Source: Sphaerisporangium siamense (GTDB lineage Bacteria; Actinomycetota; Actinomycetes; Streptosporangiales; Streptosporangiaceae). Taken from it: a stretch of 64,000 nt of DNA. Made by a program: the position numbers and the translations under genes. Location of the stretch: contig NZ_JACHND010000001.1 of NCBI RefSeq assembly GCF_014205275.1, positions 2,790,001 through 2,854,000 on the forward strand, in the 5' to 3' direction. This document shows, one piece after another, positions 7,733-17,108 of this stretch (the first letter of the stretch is position 1; every line of letters starts with the position of its first letter). The notes beneath the pieces were generated by a model, which saw only the letters and a list, made by a program, of their open reading frames with translations, ran no database searches and had not been told where the DNA came from.

Positions 7733-9706
7733 GTGTCACTACTGGAGATCGATCGCCTTTCGGTCGGAGTTCTCACCGGCGACGACGGAGTGAAGCTCGT
7801 CCACGAGCTCTCGCTGAGCCTTGAGGCGGGGCAGACGCTGTGCGTGGTCGGGGAGTCCGGCAGCGGCAAGACGGTGACGGCCCTGTCGATCATCCGGTTG
7901 CTGGAGTTCGTCGCGCCGGTCCGCACCACCGGCCAGGTCCGGCTCGACGACGTCGACCTCGTGGCGCTGACGCCCGAGCAGATGCGCTCCTTCCGGGGAC
8001 GCCGCATCGGCATGGTCTTCCAGGAGGCGCTGGACTCGCTCAACCCCACCCGGCGCATCGGCGCCCAGCTCGTCGAGGCGTACCACCCCGGCGGGGCCGG
8101 CCATCGCGCCGACCTGCGGGAGCAGGCCCGCGCCCGGGCGTACGAACTGCTGGGCGAGATGGGCTTCGACGACCCCGAGCGGATCGCCGACCTCTACCCG
8201 CACCAGCTCTCCGGCGGCATGCAGCAGCGAGTCATGATCGCGATGGCGCTGATCTCCGGGCCCGACCTGCTGCTCGCCGACGAGCCGACCACGGCCCTCG
8301 ACGTCACCACCCAGGCCGAGATCCTGCGCCTGTTCCGCAGCGTGCAGCGCGAACACCAGATGGCCTGCGTCTTCATCACCCACGACATGGGCGTCGCCGC
8401 CGAGATCGCCGACCGGATCGCGGTCATGTACGCCGGGCGGCTGGTCGAGGTCGGCCCGGCGGCGGAGGTGCTGCGCTCCCCGCGGCACCGGTACACCCGC
8501 GCGCTGGTCGAGTGCGTGCCGCGGATCGGCGTGCGCCGCCCGGACGGCCTGCCGACGATCACCGGCTCGGTGCCCGGCCCGGCCGAGGAGCTCCCCGGCT
8601 GCCGGTTCGCCCCGCGCTGCCGCCACTCGGTCGACGACTGCCGCACGGACGAGCCGCCGCTCGCCGCCGTGGACGGGGAAGGGCAGGTCGCCTGCTGGAA
8701 CCCCGGAAGCGGACCGGTCCCGCTGCCGTTCCCCTCAGCCGCCGCCGACGCCCCTGCCGGCGTCGCCACCGCCGACGCTCCTGCCGGCGCCGCGAGCCCG
8801 GCGCCGGCGCGGGAAGGCGGGTCCGAGCCGCTGCTGGTCGTCGAGAACGTGCGCCGCACGTTCACCGCGCGCGGCCGGCGGCGTGGCGCCCTGCTCGGGT
8901 TCCGCCGCCGCGAGGAGCACGCCGCCGTCGACGGCGTCAGCCTGTCGATCAGGCCGGGCGAGTTCTTCGGGCTGGTCGGCGAGTCCGGCAGCGGCAAGAC
9001 CACGCTCGGGCAGCTCGTCGCCGCGCTCGACGACCCCGACGAGGGCGTCATCACCGTCGCGGGCCGCCGGCACACCACGCGCGGCCTGGAGGGCGACGTG
9101 CGCGCGTTCCGCCGCGACGTCCAGCTCATCTTCCAGGACCCGCAGAGCTCGCTCGACCCCAGGCACACCGTGGGCCGGATCATCGCCGAGCCGCTGCGCG
9201 AGCTGACCGACCTGCGCGGGCCCGCGCTGCGGCGGCGCGTGGAGCAGTTGCTGGAGGAGGTCGGGCTGCCCGCCTCGATCATCGACAGGATCCCGGCGCA
9301 GATCTCCGGCGGGCAGCGGCAGCGCGTCGCCATCGCCCGCGCGATCGCCCCGGAGCCGAAGCTGATCGTCGCCGACGAGCCGACCTCGGCGCTGGACGTC
9401 TCGGTTCAGGGGCAGGTGATGAACCTGCTGCTGGACCTGCGCCGCGAACGCGACCTCGCCTACCTGTTCATCACCCACAACCTGAGCCTGGTCCTGTCGA
9501 TCGCCGACCGCGTCGGCGTCATGAAGAACGGCAGGCTCATCGAGGTCGCGCCGCCCGAGACCATCACCGCGGCCCCGGGGCACGAGTACACGCGCACCCT
9601 GCTGGCCGCCAACCCCGGACTCGACCCGGACGCCGCGCCCGCGTCCGCCTCCCCGCCGGGCGCCGCCGGGCCGGGGGAGCGGGAGCCGTCCGTTTCGCGT
9701 GAGTGA
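7733..9706 (+). CDS. Fused DppD-DppF ABC transporter ATPase
   Basis: The product, about 657 aa, contains two complete nucleotide-binding domains of the peptide/nickel importer type. The first has GESGSGKT at about residues 40-47, the signature LSGGMQQR and a C-terminal oligopeptide extension with CRFAPRC. An Ala/Pro-rich linker (repeats of DAPAGVA type) follows. The second domain has GESGSGKTT at about residue 417 and ISGGQRQR. Most importers encode these as separate proteins. GTG at 7733 is preferred because GAAGGG stands 9 nt before it; ATG 7724 and GTG 7700 are alternatives. It powers the divergently encoded permeases. Confidence 0.9.
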   Translation: MSLLEIDRLSVGVLTGDDGVKLVHELSLSLEAGQTLCVVGESGSGKTVTALSIIRLLEFVAPVRTTGQVRLDDVDLVALTPEQMRSFRGRRIGMVFQEALDSLNPTRRIGAQLVEAYHPGGAGHRADLREQARARAYELLGEMGFDDPERIADLYPHQLSGGMQQRVMIAMALISGPDLLLADEPTTALDVTTQAEILRLFRSVQREHQMACVFITHDMGVAAEIADRIAVMYAGRLVEVGPAAEVLRSPRHRYTRALVECVPRIGVRRPDGLPTITGSVPGPAEELPGCRFAPRCRHSVDDCRTDEPPLAAVDGEGQVACWNPGSGPVPLPFPSAAADAPAGVATADAPAGAASPAPAREGGSEPLLVVENVRRTFTARGRRRGALLGFRRREEHAAVDGVSLSIRPGEFFGLVGESGSGKTTLGQLVAALDDPDEGVITVAGRRHTTRGLEGDVRAFRRDVQLIFQDPQSSLDPRHTVGRIIAEPLRELTDLRGPALRRRVEQLLEEVGLPASIIDRIPAQISGGQRQRVAIARAIAPEPKLIVADEPTSALDVSVQGQVMNLLLDLRRERDLAYLFITHNLSLVLSIADRVGVMKNGRLIEVAPPETITAAPGHEYTRTLLAANPGLDPDAAPASASPPGAAGPGEREPSVSRE

Positions 9707-9710
9707 CAGA
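9694..9710. promoter_or_regulatory. Candidate operator, copy 2 (inverted)
   Basis: TTCGCGTGAGTGACAGA is the exact reverse complement of the element at 7564-7580. It covers the last codons of the ATPase gene and ends 26 nt before the araC start codon. This position suits autoregulation. Confidence 0.55.
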
Positions 9711-9736
9711 CGCCGTACCGCTGGAGGAGCACCACC

Positions 9737-10702
9737 ATGCATCCCGAGCGCGCGTTCCTGCCGACGCACCGCTTCGACGACCCCCTGATCGCGTCCGGAC
9801 CGCCCGGATTCGCGATCGGATCGTTCGCCGAGCTCGCCCCCTGGTCGTACGCGTCGTTCCCGCACCGCCACGAGTTCTACGAGATGGTCTGCGTCACCAG
9901 CGGCTCCGGCACCCAGGTCATCGACTTCGTGCCGTACGAGCTGAACCCGGTGACGCTGTACTTCGTGGCGCCGGGGCAGGTGCAGTTCTGGGAGCGCCGC
10001 ACGCCGATCGAGGGGTTCGTCGTCGTCTTCCTGGAAGACTTCCTGGCCGCCCAGTACGGCGACCGGGTCTCGCCCCGGCAGTCGCTCACGCTGGACCCGC
10101 TCGGCATCGGGCGGGCCCTGCACCTCGACGACGACCAGGTCGAGCCCATCATGGCGCTGTTCACCGCGTTGTACCGCGAATACCGGCGGCCCGGCGGCGC
10201 GGACGTCTCGGTGCTCCAGTCGTACCTGCACATCCTGCTGGTGGAGATGCGGCGGCTGCACAGCGACGCCAACACCAGCATGGTCGAGGACCGCAGCACC
10301 GCGCTGGCCCGGCGCTACCTGCGGCTGGTCAGCGACGAGCTGCTCAACGAGCAGACCGTGCGCGGGTACGCCGACCGCATCGGCATCACGCCCAAGCACC
10401 TGGCGGACGTGGTGCGGCGCACGACCGGCAAGACACCGGCCGAGATCATACGCACGGCCCTGACCGTCGAGGCCAAGCGGCTGCTCACGCACACCGACCT
10501 CACCATCGCGCAGGTCTCCCAGCGGCTCTCCTTCGACAACCCCTCCTACTTCGGGCGGTTCTTCAAGCGCGAGGTCGGCATGAGCCCGGGGGAGTTCCGG
10601 CGCCGCGGCATGGCGGGCCCGGGGCCCGCGCAGAACGCGGCACACACGCCGGTCCGGCGGCGCGGCGAGCGTCTGCCTTCAGTGACAAAGCTGCCGACCT
10701 GA
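9737..10702 (+). CDS. AraC-family transcriptional regulator
   Basis: The 321-aa regulator has an N-terminal cupin-like sensing domain (FPHRHEFYEMVCV near residue 35 and YFVAPGQVQFWE near 85). A C-terminal pair of helix-turn-helix motifs follows (residues about 205-300, with GYADRIGITPKHLADVVRR and the family signature FDNPSYFGRFFKRE). A strong GGAGGAG precedes the ATG. It sits between the transporter and the dimethylformamidase-like gene and probably senses the cluster's substrate. The paired 17-nt element is its candidate binding site. Confidence 0.9.
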   Translation: MHPERAFLPTHRFDDPLIASGPPGFAIGSFAELAPWSYASFPHRHEFYEMVCVTSGSGTQVIDFVPYELNPVTLYFVAPGQVQFWERRTPIEGFVVVFLEDFLAAQYGDRVSPRQSLTLDPLGIGRALHLDDDQVEPIMALFTALYREYRRPGGADVSVLQSYLHILLVEMRRLHSDANTSMVEDRSTALARRYLRLVSDELLNEQTVRGYADRIGITPKHLADVVRRTTGKTPAEIIRTALTVEAKRLLTHTDLTIAQVSQRLSFDNPSYFGRFFKREVGMSPGEFRRRGMAGPGPAQNAAHTPVRRRGERLPSVTKLPT

Positions 10703-10742
10703 GTCGCTCCCCGCACCACGGCCGACTGCCTAACTTCACGAT

Positions 10743-13331
10743 ATGGAGTCCTCTACCGCGAAGATCCAGGCCCGGTTCGACGAGCGCCGCGCCGGACTGC
10801 TCCGTTCTCTCATCACCGAAGACCTGATCAAGGACTGGACGCGCGACCCCGACGCCGAGCATCGCGAGCCGCTCTCCTGGGTGCTACGGTTCCTCGGCCG
10901 AAGGCCACCGGCGGAACGCGTCACCGTCTACGAGTCCGTCCCCGGCCGGGAGTGGTGCCTGGCCCGGCAGCCCGCGCGCCGCGGCGACCGCTACCGGCTC
11001 GCCGACCGGCGCCGCTTCACGGTCCTCGCCGAGGCACGCGAGGCGTGCCTACGCCGCGAGCTGCACGCGGTGTTCGGATGGGGGGAGCCGCCCACGGACG
11101 CGGTCGACGGCCCGGAGCTGACCTTGGACGACCCGGCCCTGCTCGGGTACGCCGACCGGATCAGCGCCGCGCCGGGCGACCCCATCGCGTTCATGGTCAG
11201 CGCGGAGGGCGTCGAGGAGTACACCACCGAGCTGGTGCGGCTGCGGCACGTCGACGACAACCCCGCCGGCCCCGGCGTCCGCGTCGAGACCGTCCCGGAC
11301 GTGTGGCAGGGCCGCCATCGCGGCCGGGCGCAGACCACCAGGCTCGGCTCGCACATCGCCGTCCCCGACCCGGACGGCGTCACCGCGGGCGGCGAAGGGT
11401 TCGCCGTCGTCGCCTCCGTCTACCCGACCTGCGTCACCGGCGGCAGGCAGACGATCGTGGCCCGCTGGAGCGACGGCGACGGCCCGCGCGGCTACGCCCT
11501 CGGCCTGGACGAGGCCGGACGGCTGACGCTGTGGCTCGGCGACGGCGCCCGCGAGACCGCGACGCGGATCGAGACCCCCCTCGGACTCCACCTCTGGCAC
11601 GGCGTGGGCGCGAGCCACGATCCGGCGACCGGCGCGGTCGTGCTCGTCACGCGCCCGCTCGTCAACAGCGTCAACAGCCGGCTCAGCCCGGCGGTCGTGG
11701 ACGACCGCCCCCAGGTGGCCGAGCGGCACGCCGACGCCGCCTTCGCGCCCGCCAGCGGCGGCGAGCTGCTGTTCGCGGCGCTCACCCCGGACGCGGCGCA
11801 CTACAACGGCAAGATCGAGAGCCCCGGGCTGTGGTCGCGCCCGCTCGACAGGGAGGCGCTGGTCGCCGCGGTGTCCGGCGAGCCGGACGCCCCGCTGCGC
11901 TGGTGGTTCGGCCCGCAGGACGGCGCCAGGACCGCCGCCTCGCTCACCGTGCCCTGCGCCGGCCGTCCCGAACTGGACGGGCGGCTGGTCAACATGCCGG
12001 TGCGCGGCGTGACCGGGCGGCACTACACCGGCGAGGCCGACCACTACGCCCACGACCCGCGCGGCTACGGCGCGATCCACTTCCACGACGACGAGCTCGC
12101 CGACAGTGGCTGGGAGCCCGGCCACGAGCTCACCGTCCCCGACGGCCTGCCGAGCGGCGTGTACGCGCTGCGGGTGGCCGCCGCCGACGGCTCCTGCGAG
12201 CGCGCGATCCCGTTCGTGGTCCGCCCCCCGCGGGGCACCGCGACCGGTGACATCGCGCTGATGCTGCCCACCTGCACCTATCTCGCCTACGCCAACGAGC
12301 GCGGCCTCGGCTACGTGCCGGTCGTCCCGCAGGGCACCGCCTTCCTCGAACAGCGCTACGACCTCGGCCACTCGATGTACGCCCGGCACACCGACGGCAG
12401 CGGGGTGTGCCACTCGTCCGCGCGGCGGCCGATCCTCACGCTCGCGCCGGGCTTCAGCATCCACCTGTCGCCGTTCATGCTGGCCAGCGACCTGTACATC
12501 GTCGACTGGCTCACCGAGATGGGCTACGCGTTCGACGTGATCACCGACCACGACCTGCACGCGGAGGGCGCCGAGCTGCTCGGCCGCTACCGCGGGGTGA
12601 TCAGCGGCTCGCACCCGGAGTACGCGTCGGCGCGGATGCTCGACGCCATCGAGACCTACGTCGACGGCGGCGGCAACTTCGCCTACATCGGCGGCAACGG
12701 CTACTACTGGGTGGTCTCCTTCCACCCCGAGCTGCCGCACGTCATGGAGCTGCGCCGCGGCCTGACCGGCACCCGGAGCTGGCAGGTCCGCCCCGGCGAG
12801 GAGCACCACGCCACCACCGGCGAGCGCGGCGGCCTGTGGGCCGGCCGCAACCGCCCGCCGCAGAAGCTGTTCGGCGTCGGGTTCAGCGCGCAGGGCGGCA
12901 GCCCCGGCGGACGCTACCGCGCCGGCCCCGACCACGACGGCGACCTGGCGGCCACGCTGCTGGACGGCGTGCCGGAGGTCTTCGCCGACGCCGGGCTCAT
13001 CGACGGCGGCGCCGTGGGCAACGAGATCGACCGCTACGACCTCGCGCTCGGCAGCCCGCCCGACGCGATCGTCCTCGCCACCTCCGAAGGGCTCGGCGAC
13101 AGCTACCAGTTCGTGATCGAGGAGCTGGGAGGCACCAACCCGGGGGAGGGGGCGACGGAGAACCCGCGCGTCCGCTCCGACATGGTCTACTTCCGCACCC
13201 GCGGCGGCGGCTCGGTCTTCTCCACCGGCTCGATCTCCTACAGCAGCGGGCTGTCGGCGAACGGCTACGACAACGGGCTGTCGCGGGTCACCCGCAACGT
13301 CATCGACCACTGGCTGGCCGCCGATGTCTGA
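10743..13331 (+). CDS. N,N-dimethylformamidase-like protein, small and large subunits fused
   Basis: The 862-aa product matches the large subunit of N,N-dimethylformamidase over about residues 130-862. It contains a lectin-like segment near 220-400 and a glutamine-amidotransferase-like C-terminal core. The putative iron ligands of that enzyme (two Tyr and one Glu, known from the Paracoccus enzyme) have candidates in TCTYLAYAN (Tyr 513, Tyr 516) and GSHPEY (Glu 626), followed by GGNGYYW. Residues about 8-110 resemble the separate small subunit as I remember it (FDERR at the start, YESVPGREW, and a final ELHAVFGW). It overlaps the next gene by 8 nt. The true substrate is unknown and need not be dimethylformamide. 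Confidence 0.82.
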   Translation: MESSTAKIQARFDERRAGLLRSLITEDLIKDWTRDPDAEHREPLSWVLRFLGRRPPAERVTVYESVPGREWCLARQPARRGDRYRLADRRRFTVLAEAREACLRRELHAVFGWGEPPTDAVDGPELTLDDPALLGYADRISAAPGDPIAFMVSAEGVEEYTTELVRLRHVDDNPAGPGVRVETVPDVWQGRHRGRAQTTRLGSHIAVPDPDGVTAGGEGFAVVASVYPTCVTGGRQTIVARWSDGDGPRGYALGLDEAGRLTLWLGDGARETATRIETPLGLHLWHGVGASHDPATGAVVLVTRPLVNSVNSRLSPAVVDDRPQVAERHADAAFAPASGGELLFAALTPDAAHYNGKIESPGLWSRPLDREALVAAVSGEPDAPLRWWFGPQDGARTAASLTVPCAGRPELDGRLVNMPVRGVTGRHYTGEADHYAHDPRGYGAIHFHDDELADSGWEPGHELTVPDGLPSGVYALRVAAADGSCERAIPFVVRPPRGTATGDIALMLPTCTYLAYANERGLGYVPVVPQGTAFLEQRYDLGHSMYARHTDGSGVCHSSARRPILTLAPGFSIHLSPFMLASDLYIVDWLTEMGYAFDVITDHDLHAEGAELLGRYRGVISGSHPEYASARMLDAIETYVDGGGNFAYIGGNGYYWVVSFHPELPHVMELRRGLTGTRSWQVRPGEEHHATTGERGGLWAGRNRPPQKLFGVGFSAQGGSPGGRYRAGPDHDGDLAATLLDGVPEVFADAGLIDGGAVGNEIDRYDLALGSPPDAIVLATSEGLGDSYQFVIEELGGTNPGEGATENPRVRSDMVYFRTRGGGSVFSTGSISYSSGLSANGYDNGLSRVTRNVIDHWLAADV

Positions 13332-15075
13332 GTCGATCACCATCGACCGCATGCTCGCGGTCCCCATGCGCGACGGCGTGATCCTGCGCGCCGACGTGTA
13401 CCGCCCGACCGGGCAGCGGTGCCCCGCCCTCGTCTTCCGCACCCCCTACGACCGCACCGGCCTCGGCATGTACGGCACGTTCGCGTTGCGCGCGGCCTCG
13501 GCCGGGTACGCCGTCGTCATGCAGGACGTCCGGGGGCGCGGCGCGTCCGGCGGCGAGTTCGTCCCGTTCGTCAACGAACGCGAGGACGGCTACGACTCGA
13601 TCGACTGGATCGCCGCGCAGCCCTGGTGCGACGGCAACGTCGGGATGTTCGGCGGCTCCTACGACGGCGTCACCCAGTGGCAGGCCGCGATGTCGGGACA
13701 CCCGGCGCTCAAGGCCATCGCGCCGAACGTCACCGCGTCGAGCTACCACCACGGCTGGGTCTACCGGGGCGGGGCCTTCCAGCTCAGCTTCAGCCTGGGC
13801 TGGACGCTGTCCCTCGCCGCCCACAACGCCGCCCGCGACCCGTCCGTCCCCGCCGAGATCCGCGCCGCGCTGGTCGACGCCGCGGACCGGCTGCCCGACA
13901 CGGCGAACGTCCTCCCCCTCGACGACCACCCGTACCTGGACACCATCGCCCCGTACTACCGGGAATGGCTGCGCCACCCGGGCTACGACGAGTTCTGGGA
14001 ACGCCTCGACGTCTCCCGCGCCTACCCCGAGCTCAACGTCGCCGCGTTCAACATGGGCGGCTGGTACGACACCTTCCTCGGCGGCACGCTCGCCAACTTC
14101 GCCGGCATGCGCGCGCACGGGCCGGCCGCCGTACGCGACCGGCAGCGGCTGCTGATCGGCCCGTGGCCGCACGCCGGCCTCTTCAGCGGCAACCCGGTCG
14201 GCGAGTGGAACTTCGGCGGCCGGGCGACCGGCCCGGCCATCGACGCCGACGGCATGCAGCTCCGCTGGTTCGACACCTGGCTGCGCGACGGCGACGACGG
14301 CATCGCCGGCGAACCTCCCGTCCTGCTGTTCACCATGGGCGCCGACGAATGGCGGGTGGCCGACTCCTGGCCGCTGCCCGGCACCGAATACCAGGACTGG
14401 CACCTGCACAGCGGCGGCCGGGCCAACACGCTGCACGGCGACGGCGAACTGCGCCGCGAGCGGCCGACGTTCGGCCAGCCCCCGGACAGCTTCGTCTACA
14501 ACCCGCGCAACCCCGTCCCCACCCTTGGCGGCGCCCTGTGCTGCAACCCCGTCTACACCCGGGGCGGCGTGTACGACCAGCGTCCCATCGAGGCCCGCAC
14601 CGACATCCTCGTCTACACCTCCGAGCCGCTGACCGAACCCCTCGACGTCACCGGCCCGGTCACGGTCGTGCTGCACGCCGCCAGCACGGCGACCGACACC
14701 GACTGGACCGCCAAGCTCGTCGACGTCGGCCCCGGCGGCTACGCGCGCAACCTCGTCGACGGCATCATCCGGGCACGCTACCGCGACTCGACCAGCGAGC
14801 CGCGGCTGCTCACCCCCGGCGAGGTCGTCGAGTACCGGATCGACCTCGGCTCCACCAGCAACGTGTTCCAGCCCGGGCACCGCATCCGGCTGGAGGTGTC
14901 GAGCAGCAACTTCCCCCACTTCGACCGCAACCCCAACACCGGCGGGCTCCCCGGCACGTCCGCCGACATGACCAGCGCCCTGCAGAGCGTCCACCACGCC
15001 GGCCCGTACCTGTCCCGGCTCGTCCTGCCGGTCGTCGCGCCCGAGTCGGCGCGCCCCTATCGAAAGGAGTACTGA
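13324..15075 (+). CDS. CocE/NonD family hydrolase (X-Pro dipeptidyl peptidase S15 type)
   Basis: The 583-aa product has the CocE layout: an alpha/beta hydrolase core with nucleophile Ser in GGSYDG (Ser 112), Asp in WYDTFLGG (about 249) and His in GPWPHAG (about 283). A C-terminal jelly-roll domain ends near VSSSNFPHFDRNPNTGG. Family members cleave esters, amides or acyl-peptides. The start overlaps the dimethylformamidase-like gene, so the two are made together, probably as successive hydrolytic steps. No signal peptide is visible. Confidence 0.88.
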   Translation: MSESITIDRMLAVPMRDGVILRADVYRPTGQRCPALVFRTPYDRTGLGMYGTFALRAASAGYAVVMQDVRGRGASGGEFVPFVNEREDGYDSIDWIAAQPWCDGNVGMFGGSYDGVTQWQAAMSGHPALKAIAPNVTASSYHHGWVYRGGAFQLSFSLGWTLSLAAHNAARDPSVPAEIRAALVDAADRLPDTANVLPLDDHPYLDTIAPYYREWLRHPGYDEFWERLDVSRAYPELNVAAFNMGGWYDTFLGGTLANFAGMRAHGPAAVRDRQRLLIGPWPHAGLFSGNPVGEWNFGGRATGPAIDADGMQLRWFDTWLRDGDDGIAGEPPVLLFTMGADEWRVADSWPLPGTEYQDWHLHSGGRANTLHGDGELRRERPTFGQPPDSFVYNPRNPVPTLGGALCCNPVYTRGGVYDQRPIEARTDILVYTSEPLTEPLDVTGPVTVVLHAASTATDTDWTAKLVDVGPGGYARNLVDGIIRARYRDSTSEPRLLTPGEVVEYRIDLGSTSNVFQPGHRIRLEVSSSNFPHFDRNPNTGGLPGTSADMTSALQSVHHAGPYLSRLVLPVVAPESARPYRKEY

Positions 15076-15076
15076 C

Positions 15077-16072
15077 ATGCGCACACGCGAGCTGGGCGGC
15101 ACCGGCATGGCGATCACCACCGTCGGGTTCGGAAGCTGGGCCGTCGGCGGCCCCGGGCTGATGGGCTGGGGCACGCAGTCCGACGACGAGTCGATCGCCG
15201 CCATCCACCACGCCATCACCCGCGGCGTCAACTGGATCGACACCGCCGCCGTCTACGGGTTCGGGCACGCCGAGAAGGTGGTCGGCCGGGCCCTGGCCGC
15301 GCTGCCCCCGGCCGACCGGCCCCTGTTGTTCACCAAGTGCGGCCTGGTCTGGGACGAGAACGGCGTCGAGAGCAACGACCTCACCCCCGAGTCGATCAGA
15401 CGCGAGTGCGACGCCTCGCTGCGCCGCCTCGGCGTCGACCACATCGACCTCTACCAGATCCACGACCCCGACCCGGACGGGCCGCCGATCGAGGAGTCCT
15501 GGGGCGCCGTCCTCGACCTCGTCAAGGAAGGGAAGGTCCGGCACGCCGGCGTGTCCAACTTCGACGTCGACCTGCTGGAACGCTGCGAGGCCGTCGGGCA
15601 CGTCGCGTCCCTGCAACCGCCCCTGTCGCTCATCGACAGGGACGCCGCCGCGGACGTGATCCCCTGGTGCGCCGCGCACGGCACCGGCGTGATCGTCTAC
15701 AGCCCGATGGCGTCCGGGCTGCTGTCCGGCACGTTCACCGCCGAGCGGGCCGCCGCGCTGCCGGACGACGACTGGCGCTCCCGGTCCGCCCAGTTCCGGG
15801 CGCCCGCGCTGGAACGCAACCTCGCCCTCCAGGAAGCGCTGCGCCCGATCGCCCGGCGGTACGGCGTCTCCGTCGCGACGATCGCCATCGCCTGGACCAC
15901 CGCCTGCCCCGGCGTCACCGCGGCGATCGTCGGCGCCCGCACCCCCGGCCAGGTCGACGGGTGGCAGGACGCCTCCGACCTGCACCTCACCGCCGACGAC
16001 CTGGCGGAGATCACCACCGCGCTCCACGCCACCGGCGCGGGACACGGCCCGATCGAGGCCGCGCTCTCCTAG
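15077..16072 (+). CDS. Aldo/keto reductase with complete tetrad
   Basis: The 331-aa oxidoreductase shows all canonical residues. DTAAVYG supplies Asp and Tyr, FTKCG supplies Lys, and YQIHDPD supplies His. AAIVGARTPGQ near residue 285 is the NADP-binding part. It begins 1 nt after the CocE-type gene, with AAAGGAG inside that gene's end. It probably reduces or oxidises a carbonyl product released by the two hydrolases (inference). Confidence 0.9.
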   Translation: MRTRELGGTGMAITTVGFGSWAVGGPGLMGWGTQSDDESIAAIHHAITRGVNWIDTAAVYGFGHAEKVVGRALAALPPADRPLLFTKCGLVWDENGVESNDLTPESIRRECDASLRRLGVDHIDLYQIHDPDPDGPPIEESWGAVLDLVKEGKVRHAGVSNFDVDLLERCEAVGHVASLQPPLSLIDRDAAADVIPWCAAHGTGVIVYSPMASGLLSGTFTAERAAALPDDDWRSRSAQFRAPALERNLALQEALRPIARRYGVSVATIAIAWTTACPGVTAAIVGARTPGQVDGWQDASDLHLTADDLAEITTALHATGAGHGPIEAALS

Positions 16073-16174
16073 CGCCGTACCGGGGCGGGCGGCCGCGGGG
16101 CCACCCGTCGCCGTCCGCCCCGGCCCCCCACGTGGAACCGGGGCGGACGCGTCACACAGGCGCCGCACAGGGAA

Positions 16175-16208
16175 ACGGGCCGGACGGAATGTGCTCCGTC
16201 CGGCCCGT
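16175..16208. terminator. Bidirectional hairpin terminator
   Basis: A perfect 14-bp stem (ACGGGCCGGACGGA and its complement) with a 6-nt loop lies between two converging genes. Confidence 0.8.
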
Positions 16209-16221
16209 GGCCTGCCAAGGC

Positions 16222-16692
16222 TCAGCTGTGGGCCGGCCGCGGCACGTTCTCGTCGGACGCGTACGCCGGGTTCAGCGACAGCGCGATGAACGTGAACGGC
16301 CGGTTGACGTAGGTGAAGCCGAGCGGGCAGTGCCGCGTCCCGGCCGGGATCCACACCGCGCCCGTGGTCGTCACCGTGTGACGCTCACCCTCGATGTCGA
16401 GGTACAGCTCCGCCCCCAGATCGTGGATGTTGGCGGGATCGCTCCCCATCCACATCAGCACCTCGTCGTAGGTGTGCTCGTGGTCGTTCACCCAGTGCAC
16501 CTTCTCCGACGTGGGGTTGATCCAGCTGAAGGCCATGTGCACCTTGCTGAGATCGACGTCGATGCCGCGCATCAGCCCGAACGGGCTGCTGATGTTGGCG
16601 GGGCGTTCCCCTCCTGCCGCGGCGCCCTCGTTGACGAGGTCGTCTCCGCATTCGAGCATGTGCTCGATGAACAGGTGATCGTACTTGCCCAT
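16222..16692 (-). CDS. Cupin-like protein
   Basis: The 156-aa product has a single-domain cupin pattern. WVNDHEHTYDEVLMWMG (residues about 66-82) supplies His, His and Glu as metal ligands, and the second motif VWIPAGTRHCPLGF supplies the later His. Such proteins act as small metal-dependent dioxygenases, isomerases or ligand sensors. GGGAG stands 6 nt before the ATG. It faces the end of the catabolic cluster and may belong to it; the reaction is unknown. Confidence 0.75.
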   Translation of the reverse strand: MGKYDHLFIEHMLECGDDLVNEGAAAGGERPANISSPFGLMRGIDVDLSKVHMAFSWINPTSEKVHWVNDHEHTYDEVLMWMGSDPANIHDLGAELYLDIEGERHTVTTTGAVWIPAGTRHCPLGFTYVNRPFTFIALSLNPAYASDENVPRPAHS

Positions 16693-16898
16693 GCTTCTCC
16701 CTGTAATCCAGGACCAACCGGCGGTCCCTCACCGCCCGGATTCCTCCCTCCAAGTCTTCGCACCCCCCCACACCCTAGAAAGCCACTAGCGCCAGACACG
16801 CTGTCACTGACATCCCTCCCCGACCCGGCAAGGACGACTGCACGAACTGCCCCGATAGGGCTCTCGCGTCCGGCCGGACGAGTAGCCGGCCGCTGGGA

Positions 16899-16972
16899 GA
16901 GCTACTTGAGCGGTTGAGGTGTGTGAAGCCCACCCGTATCCCGCCGTCGTGGCCGATCGCCGCGATCTCACC
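16899..16972. repeat. 75-bp direct repeat, copy A
   Basis: It is about 90 percent identical to 17034-17108 and includes an exact 27-nt match (16912-16938 and 17048-17074). Read on the minus strand it encodes the peptide core IAAIGHDGGIRVGFTHLN in an open frame. Confidence 0.8.
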
Positions 16973-17033
16973 CTCAAAGCTCGCATCACCGAGCGGCAAC
17001 TCAGCACGTGAGGGCGCAGACCGTCTGCGTCGG

Positions 17034-17108
17034 GAGCTTCTTTGAGTGGTTGAGGTGTGTGAAGCCCACCCGTACCGCGCCGTCGTGGCCGATCGCCGCG
17101 ATCCCACC
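17034..17108. repeat. 75-bp direct repeat, copy B
   Basis: This is the second copy of the repeat. On the minus strand it gives IAAIGHDGAVRVGFTHLN inside a 36-codon frame that starts with ATG at 17113 and ends with TGA near 17003. The sharing of the peptide suggests that copies of a gene fragment were duplicated, not random DNA. Confidence 0.8.
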
